A stretch of DNA of 64,000 nucleotides from Agromyces italicus DSM 16388 (GTDB lineage Bacteria; Actinomycetota; Actinomycetes; Actinomycetales; Microbacteriaceae): the NCBI RefSeq assembly GCF_000421545.1, contig NZ_ATXF01000004.1, positions 248,001 through 312,000 on the forward strand. The letters run 5' to 3'. Below the pieces are notes generated by a model that was not told the origin of the DNA, made no database searches, and worked only from the letters and a program-made list of their open reading frames with translations. Positions 47,648 through 57,000 of this stretch are shown here, piece by piece; positions within the stretch are counted from its first letter, which is position 1, and each line of letters opens with the position of its first letter. The position numbers and the translations under genes were made by a program.

Positions 47648-49171
47648 ATGACCGCCACGACGACGTTCGAGGAGTTCAGCGCGCTCCTCGCCGGCCGGCG
47701 GGTCGTGCCCGTCGTGCGCGAACTCTTCGCCGACGGCGAGACACCCGTGGGCATCTACCGGAAGCTCGCACAGGGCCGCCCCGGCACGTTCCTCCTCGAG
47801 TCGGCCGAGCAGGGCGGCATCTGGTCGCGCTACTCCTTCGTCGGGGTGTCGTCGTACGGCGTGCTCACCGAGCACGCCGACCGGGTCGTCTGGCAGGACT
47901 ACGGGCTCTCGGCCGAACGGGCGCTCGGCGAGGCATCCGCCCTGCCGCCGCTCGCGGCGCTCGAAGCGCTGTTCGAGCGATGGCGGACCGAGGACGTGCC
48001 GGGCGCCCCGCCGCTCACGGGCGGCCTCGTGGGGTTCATCGGCTGGGAGGCGGTTCGCCAGATCGAGCACCTGCCCGACCGGCCGCCGGCCGAGTCGTCG
48101 GTGCCGGGGCAGGCGTTCTCGTTCGTCGCCGAGCTCGTCGTGATGGATCATCGCACGGGCACGGTGCAGCTCATCGCTTCGGCGCTGAACGATACCGACG
48201 CCCCGGTCGACGAGCTCTGGCGCGATGCGCAGGAGCGTCTCGACCGGATGCAGGGCGGGCTCGCGGAGCCCGCCGAGGCGTGGCTCGCCGAGATCGATCT
48301 CGACCGCCGTGCGAACCCGACCCATCGCACCGACGAGGCCGGTTTCCTGGCGGCGGTCGAGCGCTCGAAGGGCTTCATCCGAGACGGCGACGTGTTCCAG
48401 GTGGTCATCTCCCAGCGGTTCGAGCACGAGGCGACGGCGCCCGCGATCGACGTCTACCGGGTGCTGCGCAGCCTCAACCCGAGCCCGTACATGTACTTCG
48501 TGCACCTCGGCGACCCCGAAGGGAACCCGTACTGGATCGTCGGCTCATCGCCCGAGGCCCTCGTGAAAGTGCAGGACGGCCGCGTGTTCACCCACCCCAT
48601 CGCGGGGTCCAAGCCGCGCGGCGCGACCCCCGAGGAGGACGCCGATCTCGAGTCCGACCTCATCGCCGATCCCAAGGAGCAGGCCGAGCACCTCATGCTC
48701 GTCGACCTCGCCCGGAACGACCTCGCGAAGGTGTGCACCGCCGGTTCGGTCGAGGTGACCGAGTTCATGCGGGTCGAGCGCTTCAGCCACATCATGCATC
48801 TCGTCTCCTCGGTGGAGGGCGACCTCGTGCCGGGCACCAATGCCATCGAGGTCTTCCGGGCGACCTTCCCGGCGGGCACGTTGTCGGGGGCACCGAAGCC
48901 CCGGGCGCTCGAGATCATCGACGAGCTCGAGCCCGCCCAGCGGGGACTCTACGGGGGAGTGGTGGGCTACTTCGGCTTCGGCGGGGACGCCGATCTCGCG
49001 ATCGCGATCCGCACCGCGACCATCTCGGGCGGCGTCGCCCGGGTGCAGGCCGGCGCCGGGCTCGTCGCCGACTCCGATCCGGCCAGCGAATTCGAGGAAT
49101 CCCGCAACAAGGCCGCGGCGCCGCTGCGCGCCGTCGCGGTCGCGAACGCGATGCGGCGGGTCGGCTCGTGA
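47648..49171 (+). CDS. trpE: Anthranilate synthase component I
   Basis: Converts chorismate to anthranilate using ammonia from TrpG. The 507-residue protein has the tryptophan feedback site region FLLESAEQGG (the LLES motif) and the chorismate-binding C-terminal half with YMYFVHLGD, SSPEALVKV, PIAGSKPRG, FSHIMHLVSSVEG and GAPKPRALEIIDELE. trpG and trpD are not in the window. The 64-bp leader before ATG 47648 has no run of Trp codons, so there is no obvious attenuator peptide. It overlaps the next gene by 4 bp (GTGA). Confidence 0.96.
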   Translation: MTATTTFEEFSALLAGRRVVPVVRELFADGETPVGIYRKLAQGRPGTFLLESAEQGGIWSRYSFVGVSSYGVLTEHADRVVWQDYGLSAERALGEASALPPLAALEALFERWRTEDVPGAPPLTGGLVGFIGWEAVRQIEHLPDRPPAESSVPGQAFSFVAELVVMDHRTGTVQLIASALNDTDAPVDELWRDAQERLDRMQGGLAEPAEAWLAEIDLDRRANPTHRTDEAGFLAAVERSKGFIRDGDVFQVVISQRFEHEATAPAIDVYRVLRSLNPSPYMYFVHLGDPEGNPYWIVGSSPEALVKVQDGRVFTHPIAGSKPRGATPEEDADLESDLIADPKEQAEHLMLVDLARNDLAKVCTAGSVEVTEFMRVERFSHIMHLVSSVEGDLVPGTNAIEVFRATFPAGTLSGAPKPRALEIIDELEPAQRGLYGGVVGYFGFGGDADLAIAIRTATISGGVARVQAGAGLVADSDPASEFEESRNKAAAPLRAVAVANAMRRVGS

Positions 49172-49836
49172 GCGGCGCCCGCATGAAGCTGCCCGCGATC
49201 GTCCTCACGATCCTCGGCGCCGGGCTCGGGCTGCTCGCGTGGAGCCAGACGTGGTTCGACCTCGTCCTCGCGAGTGGCGCCGGCGCCCACGTCAGCGCCG
49301 AGGTGATCGCGGTGCCGGGCAGCGTCGCCTCGCCGGCGATCGCCGCACTGTCGCTCGCCGGCCTCGCCCTCGCGGCCGCACTCGCGCTGGCGGGCCCCGG
49401 CATCAGGGTCGTGCTCGGCGTGCTCGAGGTGCTGCTCGGCGGATGCCTCGTGCTCGCCGCCGCGCTCTCGCTCGGCGACCCGGTGGGCTCGGTCTCCGCG
49501 TCGGTGACCGAGGCGACCGGTGTCGCGGGCTCGGCGCCGACCGAAGAACTCGTCGGCACCGCGGTCGCGACGCTCTGGCCGACCGTCGCGATCGTCGCGG
49601 GCGTCGTCGTCGTCGTCGCAGGACTCGTGGTGCTCGTCACGGGTACGCGCTGGCCGGCATCGACCCGTCGCTACCGCAGCGGCCTCGAGCCCGTGGACGG
49701 CGGCAGCGTCGCAGCCGGTGATGCCTCGGAGGCGTCCGAGCGTGCCGCATCCGACCGCGCGATCGACGATTGGGACGAGCTCAGCCGCGGCGACGACCCG
49801 ACCGATGACACGAACGACCCCGATCCGAACCGCTAG
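49168..49836 (+). CDS. Tryptophan biosynthesis-associated membrane protein
   Basis: A 222-residue protein (GTG 49168; ATG 49183 also possible) with four hydrophobic helices: near 8-25, 55-75, 80-100 and 130-158. The first loop contains WSQTWFDL, as in the Trp_oprn_chp/TIGR02234 family found between trpE and trpC in actinobacteria. The cytoplasmic tail of about 55 residues is very acidic (DDPTDDTNDPDPNR). Its function is not established; position suggests a role in tryptophan metabolism or transport. Confidence 0.85.
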   Translation: MSGARMKLPAIVLTILGAGLGLLAWSQTWFDLVLASGAGAHVSAEVIAVPGSVASPAIAALSLAGLALAAALALAGPGIRVVLGVLEVLLGGCLVLAAALSLGDPVGSVSASVTEATGVAGSAPTEELVGTAVATLWPTVAIVAGVVVVVAGLVVLVTGTRWPASTRRYRSGLEPVDGGSVAAGDASEASERAASDRAIDDWDELSRGDDPTDDTNDPDPNR

Positions 49837-49839
49837 ACT
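49834..49839 (+). promoter_or_regulatory. TAGACT -10 box upstream of the 49870 gene
   Basis: TAGACT overlaps the end of the membrane-protein gene, about 30 bases before ATG 49870, leaving a short leader with the ribosome binding site GAAGGAG. It may give trpCBA an internal promoter. Confidence 0.45.
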
Positions 49840-49869
49840 TGCGGGCGAAACCCCGCACGAAGGAGCAAC

Positions 49870-50100
49870 ATGAGCACTGAGACCGCAGACCCCGGCCACG
49901 GACACTCGCCCGCGGCGTGGACCGCCGTCACCATCATGCTCGTCGCGTTCGTGGTCGGCACGGTCGCCTTCTTCTTCGACGCGCAGTGGCTCGTCTGGGC
50001 GTCGGCCGGTCTCCTCGTCGTCGGTCTGCTCGTCGGCTGGGTGCTCACCCGCGTCGGCTACGGCGTCGGCGGCTCGAAGGTCGCTGAAAAGGCGCACTAG
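49870..50100 (+). CDS. Small two-helix membrane protein of the trp operon (possibly DUF6704)
   Basis: A 76-residue protein (ATG 49870, ribosome binding site GAAGGAG 7 bases upstream) with HGHSPAAWTAVTIMLVAF leading into a first membrane helix (about 17-36) and a second at about 41-60, and a short basic C-terminus (GGSKVAEKAH). It resembles a small actinobacterial family that I believe is called DUF6704, though I am not certain of the number. trpC starts directly after its stop with no gap, so translation is probably coupled. Confidence 0.8.
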   Translation: MSTETADPGHGHSPAAWTAVTIMLVAFVVGTVAFFFDAQWLVWASAGLLVVGLLVGWVLTRVGYGVGGSKVAEKAH

Positions 50101-50871
50101 GTGCTGGCCGAACTGACGGCGAACGCGGTCGCCGATGCGGTCGCACGCCGTGAGAGCCGCCCGCTCGCCGAGGTCGAGGCCGCAGCGCTCGCCCGCCCGG
50201 CCGCGCTCGACGCGCTCGAGGCGCTGCGCCCAGCGACCCACGTCAAGGTGATCGCCGAGATCAAGCGCTCGAGCCCCTCGCGCGGCTCCCTCGCGACGAT
50301 CGCCGACCCGGCGGCGCTCGCCCGCAGCTACGAGCTCGGCGGTGCGAGTGCGATCAGCGTGCTCACCGAGGGGCGCAAGTTCGGCGGCTCGCTCGCCGAT
50401 CTCGAGTCCGTGCGCGCCGCGGTCGCCCTTCCGGTGCTCCGCAAAGACTTCATCGCAACGCCGTATCAGGTGTTCGAGGCCAGGGCCGCGGGCGCCGACC
50501 TCGTGCTCCTCATCGTCGCCGCGCTCGACGATGCGACCCTGCGCGAGCTCTTCGACCTCATCGTCTCGCTCGGCATGACCCCGCTCGTCGAGACCCATTC
50601 GGCCGAGGAGCTCGACCGGGCCGCGGCCCTCGGTGCACGGCTGATCGGCGTGAACGCCCGCGACCTCTCGAGCTTCGAGCTCGATCGCGACCTCTTCGGG
50701 CGTCTCGCCGATCGCTTCCCCGAGGGTGCGATCCGGGTGGCCGAGTCGGCGGTGCTCTCGCCCGCCGATGTCGCGCACTACCGGGCGTCGGGTGCCGACG
50801 TCGTGCTCGTCGGCGAGGCGCTCGTCACGGGCGACCCGATTGCCAACCTCTCAGCTTTCCTGGCGGTGTGA
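50101..50871 (+). CDS. trpC: Indole-3-glycerol phosphate synthase
   Basis: Closes the indole ring in tryptophan synthesis. The 256-residue TIM barrel (GTG 50101) has the catalytic Lys/Glu region [39 protein letters not shown] with the second Lys, IGVNARDL and the C-terminal phosphate site [10 protein letters not shown]. It is the monofunctional form; PRA isomerase is not fused. trpB begins one base after its stop. Confidence 0.97.
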   Translation: MLAELTANAVADAVARRESRPLAEVEAAALARPAALDALEALRPATHVKVIAEIKRSSPSRGSLATIADPAALARSYELGGASAISVLTEGRKFGGSLADLESVRAAVALPVLRKDFIATPYQVFEARAAGADLVLLIVAALDDATLRELFDLIVSLGMTPLVETHSAEELDRAAALGARLIGVNARDLSSFELDRDLFGRLADRFPEGAIRVAESAVLSPADVAHYRASGADVVLVGEALVTGDPIANLSAFLAV

Positions 50872-50872
50872 C

Positions 50873-52081
50873 ATGGCGCTTCGCGCGCAGACCGGTCCGT
50901 ACTTCGGCGATTTCGGCGGGCGTTTCGTGCCCGAGTCCCTCGTCGCAGCCCTCGACGAGCTCGGCGAGGCCTACGCCCTCGCGAAGCTCGACCCGGCGTT
51001 CGGGGCCGAGCTCGCCGAACTCGGCCGCAGCTACACCGGGCGCCCGTCGATCATCACCGAGGTGCCCCGCTTCGGGAGGCACGCCGGCGGCGCACGCATC
51101 ATCCTGAAGCGCGAAGACCTGAACCACACGGGTTCGCACAAGATCAACAACGTGCTCGGCCAGGCGCTGCTCACGAAGCGCATCGGCAAGCACCGCGTGA
51201 TCGCCGAGACCGGCGCCGGTCAGCACGGCGTCGCGACCGCGACCGCTGCGGCGCTCTTCGGGCTCGACTGCACGATCTACATGGGCGAGGTCGACACCGA
51301 GCGCCAGGCGCTCAACGTCGCCCGCATGCGGCTGCTCGGTGCCGAGGTCATCGCGGTGAAGGCCGGTTCGCGAACCTTGAAGGACGCGATCAACGAGGCC
51401 ATGCGCGACTGGGTCACGAACGTCGCGACGACCAATTACCTCTTCGGCACGGTCGCCGGCCCCCACCCGTTCCCCGAGATGGTGCGCGACTTCCAGAAGA
51501 TCATCGGGGAGGAGGCGCGCCAGCAGGTGCTCGACCTCACGGGCGCGCTGCCCACCGCCGTCGCGGCCTGCGTCGGCGGCGGGTCCAACGCGATCGGCAT
51601 CTTCCATGCCTTCCTCGACGACGAGGGCGTGGGGCTGTTCGGCTTCGAGGCCGGCGGCGAAGGCGTCGACACCCCGCGGCACGCGGCGACCATCACCAAG
51701 GGGCGGCCGGGGGTGCTCCACGGGGCCCGCAGCTACATGCTCCAAGACGACGACGGCCAGACGATCGAGTCGCACTCGATCTCGGCCGGCCTCGACTACC
51801 CCGGCGTGGGGCCGGAGCACTCGTGGCTCTCCGCGATCGGACGGGCGCAGTACCGGCCCGTCACCGACGACGCCGCGATGCAGGCGTTGCGCCTGCTCAC
51901 CCGTACCGAGGGCATCATCCCGGCCATCGAATCGTCGCACGCCCTCGCGGGCACGCTCGATCTCGGCCGCGAGCTCGGCCCTGACGCCACGATCCTCGTG
52001 AACCTCTCGGGTCGCGGCGACAAAGACATGGACACCGCAGCCCGGTACTTCGAGCTGTACGACGAGGAGGCCGGCGCATGA
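50873..52081 (+). CDS. trpB: Tryptophan synthase beta chain
   Basis: PLP enzyme joining indole and serine. The 402-residue protein has the PLP lysine K90 in [10 protein letters not shown], catalytic Glu112 in AETGAGQHG, the phosphate loop [10 protein letters not shown], and [12 protein letters not shown]. It is a TrpB1-type enzyme, expected to pair with the adjacent TrpA. It overlaps trpA by 4 bp (ATGA). Confidence 0.98.
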   Translation: MALRAQTGPYFGDFGGRFVPESLVAALDELGEAYALAKLDPAFGAELAELGRSYTGRPSIITEVPRFGRHAGGARIILKREDLNHTGSHKINNVLGQALLTKRIGKHRVIAETGAGQHGVATATAAALFGLDCTIYMGEVDTERQALNVARMRLLGAEVIAVKAGSRTLKDAINEAMRDWVTNVATTNYLFGTVAGPHPFPEMVRDFQKIIGEEARQQVLDLTGALPTAVAACVGGGSNAIGIFHAFLDDEGVGLFGFEAGGEGVDTPRHAATITKGRPGVLHGARSYMLQDDDGQTIESHSISAGLDYPGVGPEHSWLSAIGRAQYRPVTDDAAMQALRLLTRTEGIIPAIESSHALAGTLDLGRELGPDATILVNLSGRGDKDMDTAARYFELYDEEAGA

Positions 52082-52872
52082 CCGCTCGCAACACGGTCGG
52101 CCCGGTCATCGCGCGGCGCAACACCGAGGCATCCGGCGCGCTCATCGGCTACCTGCCGGTCGGTTTCCCGACGCTCGACGAGAGCGTCGACGCGGCCGTC
52201 GCACTCGTCGAGAACGGCGTCGACGTGCTCGAGCTGGGGCTCCCGTACTCCGACCCGGTCATGGACGGCCCGGTCATCCAGGCCGCCACGCAGCGGGCGC
52301 TCGCGAACGGCTTCCGCCTCGCCGACGGCTTCGAGGCGGTGCGCCGCGTCACCGATCGGGTGGATGCCCCGGTGCTGATCATGACCTACTGGAACCCCGT
52401 CGTGCAGTACGGCGTCGAGCGCTTCGCAGACGACCTGGCCGCGGCCGGGGGGGCGGGGCTCATCACCCCCGACCTCATCCCCGACGAGGGCGCCGAGTGG
52501 ATCGCCGCGTCCGAGCGCACCGGGCTCGACCGGGTGTTCCTCGCCGCGCCGACCTCGACCGATGCCCGCATCGCGCGGGTCGTCGAGGCGAGCCGGGGAT
52601 TCGTCTACGCGGTGTCGACGATGGGCATCACCGGTGCCCGAGCCGACGTCGACCGCGCCGCCCGCGAGGTCGTCGACCGTTTGACGTCGGCGGGTGCGCC
52701 GGCCAGCTGCGTGGGCGTCGGCATCTCGACGGCCGCCCAGGTGCGCGAGGTGCTCGGGTACGCGGAGGGCGCGATCGTGGGCTCCGCGCTCGTGAAGGCC
52801 CTCGCCGACGGCGGGGTATCGGCGGCCGGTGCGCTCGCCGCCGAACTCGCACGCGGTACGCGCGCCGAGTGA
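52078..52872 (+). CDS. trpA: Tryptophan synthase alpha chain
   Basis: Cleaves indole-3-glycerol phosphate and passes indole to TrpB. The 264-residue protein has both catalytic acids, Glu52 and Asp63, in [27 protein letters not shown], the segment [13 protein letters not shown], and [10 protein letters not shown]. It overlaps trpB by 4 bp and is the last trp gene; a TACGCT box directly after its stop suggests a new transcript for lgt. Confidence 0.97.
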   Translation: MTARNTVGPVIARRNTEASGALIGYLPVGFPTLDESVDAAVALVENGVDVLELGLPYSDPVMDGPVIQAATQRALANGFRLADGFEAVRRVTDRVDAPVLIMTYWNPVVQYGVERFADDLAAAGGAGLITPDLIPDEGAEWIAASERTGLDRVFLAAPTSTDARIARVVEASRGFVYAVSTMGITGARADVDRAAREVVDRLTSAGAPASCVGVGISTAAQVREVLGYAEGAIVGSALVKALADGGVSAAGALAAELARGTRAE

Positions 52873-52874
52873 AG

Positions 52875-52880
52875 TACGCT
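52875..52880 (+). promoter_or_regulatory. TACGCT -10 box, candidate lgt promoter
   Basis: TACGCT lies just after the trpA stop and about 50 bases before GTG 52932; the leader contains GAGGAAAGG as a possible ribosome binding site. Confidence 0.4.
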
Positions 52881-52931
52881 GGCTGAGGCCCACGCGGTCG
52901 ACGTTTCTCCCGAGGAAAGGCAGCAGCCCGA

Positions 52932-53915
52932 GTGATCACCCCGCTCAGCATTCCGAGCCCCGACTGGAGTGGCTTCGAGATTCCCGTTCCATGGGGAGTC
53001 ATCACGATTCACGCCTACGCGCTGTGCATCCTCCTCGGCATGGTACTCGCGGTCGTCATCACGTCGCGGCGTCTCACCAAGCGCGGGGCCGAGCCCGGCA
53101 TCGTGCTCGACATCTCGCTCTGGGCGGTCGCGCTCGGCATCATCGGCGCTCGCGTCTACCACGTGCTCACCCACCCCGACGACTACTTCGCCGGCCAGGA
53201 ATGGTGGCGGGTGTTCGCCATCACCGAGGGCGGCATCGCGATCTACGGGTCGCTCATCGGCGGCGCGATCGGCGTATTCATCGGCTGCAAGCTCACCGGC
53301 ATCCGATTCCTCTCCTTCGCCGACGCGCTCGCCCCGGGCCTCCTGGTCGCGCAGGCCGTCGGCCGCCTCGGCAACTGGTTCAACCACGAACTCTACGGCG
53401 CCCCCACCGACCTGCCCTGGGGCCTCGAGATCGAGTTCGACAACGCGGCGTGGCCGCAGGGGCTCGCCGAGGGCACCCTCTTCCACCCGACCTTCCTCTA
53501 CGAGCTGATCTGGAACCTCGCCGGCGCGGCGCTCATCGTGCTCCTCGAGCGCAGGGTCAACCTGCGCTGGGGCAAGGCCTTCGCGGTCTACCTGATCTGG
53601 TACGGCGCCGGCCGCTCGTTCTTCGAGTCGATCCGCGTCGACCCGAGCGAGATGTTCCTCGGCATCCGCGTCAACGTCTGGGCGTCGTTCGCCGCGGTCG
53701 TCCTCGGCATCGTCATCCTGCTCGTGCAGCGCCGCCGGCACACCGGTGTCGAGCCGAGCCCCTACGTCCCCGGACGTGAATGGAAGGGCTCCGACGCTGA
53801 GGTAGACTCAGACGAAATCGAGTCCGACTCAGACTCTCTCGACGACGGCGTCGAGGGCGAGAACGAATCCCTGGGCGAGACGGCGGCCACAAGCCCGAGC
53901 CGTTCCACCTCTTAG
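52932..53915 (+). CDS. lgt: Phosphatidylglycerol--prolipoprotein diacylglyceryl transferase
   Basis: Adds diacylglycerol to lipoprotein precursors at the membrane. The 327-residue protein has seven hydrophobic helices and the Lgt signature AQAVGRLGNWFNHELYG, GARVYHVLTH, and EGGIAIYGSLIGG. The C-terminal 45 residues are strongly acidic and Ser-rich (DSDEIESDSDSLDDG), a cytoplasmic extension absent from E. coli Lgt but common in actinobacteria. Part of this tail is encoded by a near-repeat of GACTCAGAC and includes a TAGACT that could serve gltB. Confidence 0.95.
   Translation: MITPLSIPSPDWSGFEIPVPWGVITIHAYALCILLGMVLAVVITSRRLTKRGAEPGIVLDISLWAVALGIIGARVYHVLTHPDDYFAGQEWWRVFAITEGGIAIYGSLIGGAIGVFIGCKLTGIRFLSFADALAPGLLVAQAVGRLGNWFNHELYGAPTDLPWGLEIEFDNAAWPQGLAEGTLFHPTFLYELIWNLAGAALIVLLERRVNLRWGKAFAVYLIWYGAGRSFFESIRVDPSEMFLGIRVNVWASFAAVVLGIVILLVQRRRHTGVEPSPYVPGREWKGSDAEVDSDEIESDSDSLDDGVEGENESLGETAATSPSRSTS
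53803..53808 (+). promoter_or_regulatory. TAGACT box in the lgt tail, possible gltB promoter
   Basis: TAGACT is inside the lgt coding region, about 220 bases before the gltB start. It matches the -10 used elsewhere in the window but has no clear -35 and would give a long leader; weak candidate. Confidence 0.25.
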
Positions 53916-54025
53916 GCAGCCGCCCCACACCGCGTTCTCCGAAGCGACGCCGCACCATGCGTCGCGACCTCCCCGTGTAGGGCCGATGGCGTCCCCGCTT
54001 CCAGTTCAAGATGAGGACGGTTCCT

Positions 54026-57000
54026 GTGTCGCTCACCCCACCCTTCTCGCGGTTCGGAACGATTCCCGCCGCCCAGGGAATGTACGACCCCGCCGCCGAG
54101 AAAGACGCCTGCGGTCTTGCGATGGTCGCGACGCTTCGCGGCACGCCGGGGCACGACATCATCACCGCGGCACTCGACGCCCTTCGTCACCTCGAGCACC
54201 GCGGTGCTGTCGGCTCCGACGCGGGCACGGGCGACGGCGCGGGCATCGTGACGCAGATCCCCGACGAGTTCCTGCGCGCAGTGGCGAGCTTCCCGCTGCC
54301 GGCGGCAGGGTCCTACCTCGTGGGCAATGCGTTCCTGCCGGTCGACCCGACCACCCGGAGCTCGGTCAAGCGTCAACTGATCGGGCTCGCGGCTTCCGAG
54401 GGCCTCGAGGTGCTCGGCTGGCGCGAGGTACCCGTGCGGCCCGACGAACTCGGCACGCTCGCTCGCGCCGCGATGCCCGCCGTGCAGCAGCTGTTCCTGC
54501 AGTCGAGTGCGACGACCTCGGCGGGTGGCCGGCTCGACGGCATCGCCCTCGACCGGCTCGCGTTCCGGTTCCGCAAGCGCGCCGAGCGCGAGCTGGAGCT
54601 GTACTTCGCGTCGCTGTCGTGCCGCACGATGGTCTACAAGGGCATGGTCACGACGCTCCAGCTCGAGCCGTTCTACCCCGACCTCTCGGACGAGCGCTTC
54701 ACCTCGAAGCTCGCGCTCGTGCACTCCCGGTACTCGACGAACACCTTCCCGTCGTGGCCGCTCGCGCAACCCTTCCGCATGATCGCGCACAACGGCGAGA
54801 TCAACACGATCCAGGGCAACCGCAACTGGATGCGGGCTCGCCAGTCCCAGCTCGAGTCCGAACTGCTCGGCGACCTCGGGCCGATCCTCCCGATCGTGAC
54901 GCCCGGCGCGAGCGACTCCGCCTCCTTCGACGAAGTCGTCGAGCTGCTCACCCTCGGGGGACGCAGCCTTCCGCACGCCATCATGATGATGGTGCCCGAG
55001 GCGTGGGAGAACCAGGGCGAGCTGAGCCCCGAGCGCCGGGCGTTCTACGAGTACCACTCGATGCTCATGGAGCCGTGGGACGGTCCCGCGGCGATCGTCT
55101 TCACCGACGGCTCGCTCGTCGGTGCGACGCTCGACCGCAACGGACTCCGCCCCGGCCGGTACGTGGTCACCGATGACGGCCTCGTCGTGCTCGCGAGCGA
55201 GATCGGGGTGCTCGACCTCGAGCAGTCCCGCATCGTCCGCAAGGGTCGCTTGCAGCCGGGTCGCATGTTCCTCGTCGACACGGAGGCGGGTCGGCTCATC
55301 GAGGACGACGAGATCAAGTCGGAGCTCGAGTCGTCGGCGCCGTGGGGGGAGTGGCTCGAGGAGGGGCGCATCCGCCTCGCCGAGCTTCCCGAGCGCGAGC
55401 ACATCGTGCACCCGCCGGCGTCGGTGAACCGCCGTCAGCGCACCTTCGGCTACACCGAGGAGGAGGTGAAGATCCTGCTCGCGCCGATGGCGCGCACCGG
55501 GCAGGAGCCGCTCGGCGCCATGGGCTCGGACACGCCGATCGCCGTGCTGTCGAAGCGTCCGCGTCTCCTCTTCGACTACTTCACGCAGCAGTTCGCGCAG
55601 GTCACGAACCCGCCGCTCGACTCGATCCGCGAGGCGGTCGTCACCTCGCTCGGCACCTCGCTCGGGCCCGAGCGCAACCTCCTCGACGCCGGCGCAGAGC
55701 ACGCGCGCCAGGTCGCGCTCACCTTCCCCGTGATCGACAACGACGAGCTCGCGAAGATCGTGCACATCGACCCCATGCCGGGGCGCCGTACGACCGTGAC
55801 CATTCGGGGTCTCTACCGCTTCGACGAGGGCCCCGACGCCCTGCGCGACCGAATCGCCGCGATGTGCGGCGAGGTCGACGAGGCCATCGAGCAGGGTGCG
55901 AGGTTCATCGTGCTCTCCGACCGCGACTCCAACAAGGACCTGGCGCCGATTCCGTCGCTCCTCATGCTCTCGGCCGTCCACCACCACCTCATCCGCTCCG
56001 AGAACCGCATGAAGGTCGGTCTCGTGGTCGAGGCCGGCGACGTGCGCGAGGTCCACCACATCGCGTTGCTCGTCGGCTACGGCGCGTCCGCGGTGAACCC
56101 GTACCTCGCCATGGAGAGCTGCGAGGACCTCGTGCGCGCAGGGGCGATCAGCGGCATCACCCCCGAAGACGCCGTGCACAACGTGATCAAGGCGCTCGGC
56201 AAGGGCGTCCTGAAGATCATGTCGAAGATGGGCGTCTCGACGATCTCCTCGTACGCGGGCGCCCAGGCCTTCGAAGCGGTCGGCCTCTCGCAGGAGTTCA
56301 TCGAGGAGTACTTCACCGGGACGACCTCGAAGCTCGGCGGTGTCGGCCTCGACGTGATCGCGGCCGAGAACCTCGAACGGCACTCCAAGGCCTACCCCGA
56401 AGACGCTGCGGTGCGCGCGCACGAGCGTCTCGCGACGGGCGGCGAGTACCAGTGGCGCCGTGACGGCTCGCCGCACCTGTTCAACCCCGAGACGGTGTTC
56501 AAGCTGCAGCACTCGACGCGCAACCGCCGCTACGACGTCTTCCGCGAGTACACCTCGCTCGTCGATTCGCAGGCCGAAGAGCTCGCGACCCTTCGCGGCA
56601 TGTTCACGCTGCGCACGGGCACGCGCCCGTCGGTGCCGATCGACGAGGTCGAGTCCGTGGCATCCATCGTGAAGCGCTTCTCGACCGGCGCGATGAGCTA
56701 CGGATCGATCTCGAAGGAGGCGCACGAGACGCTCGCGATCGCGATGAACCGACTCGGCGCGAAGTCGAACACCGGTGAGGGCGGCGAGGACCTCGACCGA
56801 CTGCTCGACCCCGAGCGCCGCAGCGCGATCAAGCAGGTCGCCTCGGGGCGCTTCGGCGTGACGAGCATGTACCTGACCCACGCCGACGACATCCAGATCA
56901 AGCTGGCGCAGGGTGCGAAGCCCGGCGAGGGCGGACAGCTGCCCCCGACGAAGGTCTACCCGTGGGTCGCGCGGACGCGCCATGCGACCGCCGGCGTCGG

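Noticed and set aside
54011-54025. ATG 54011 as the gltB start
   Set aside because: No ribosome binding site precedes it, and GTG 54026 has one and gives the expected N-terminus. The difference is only five residues of a cleaved propeptide.
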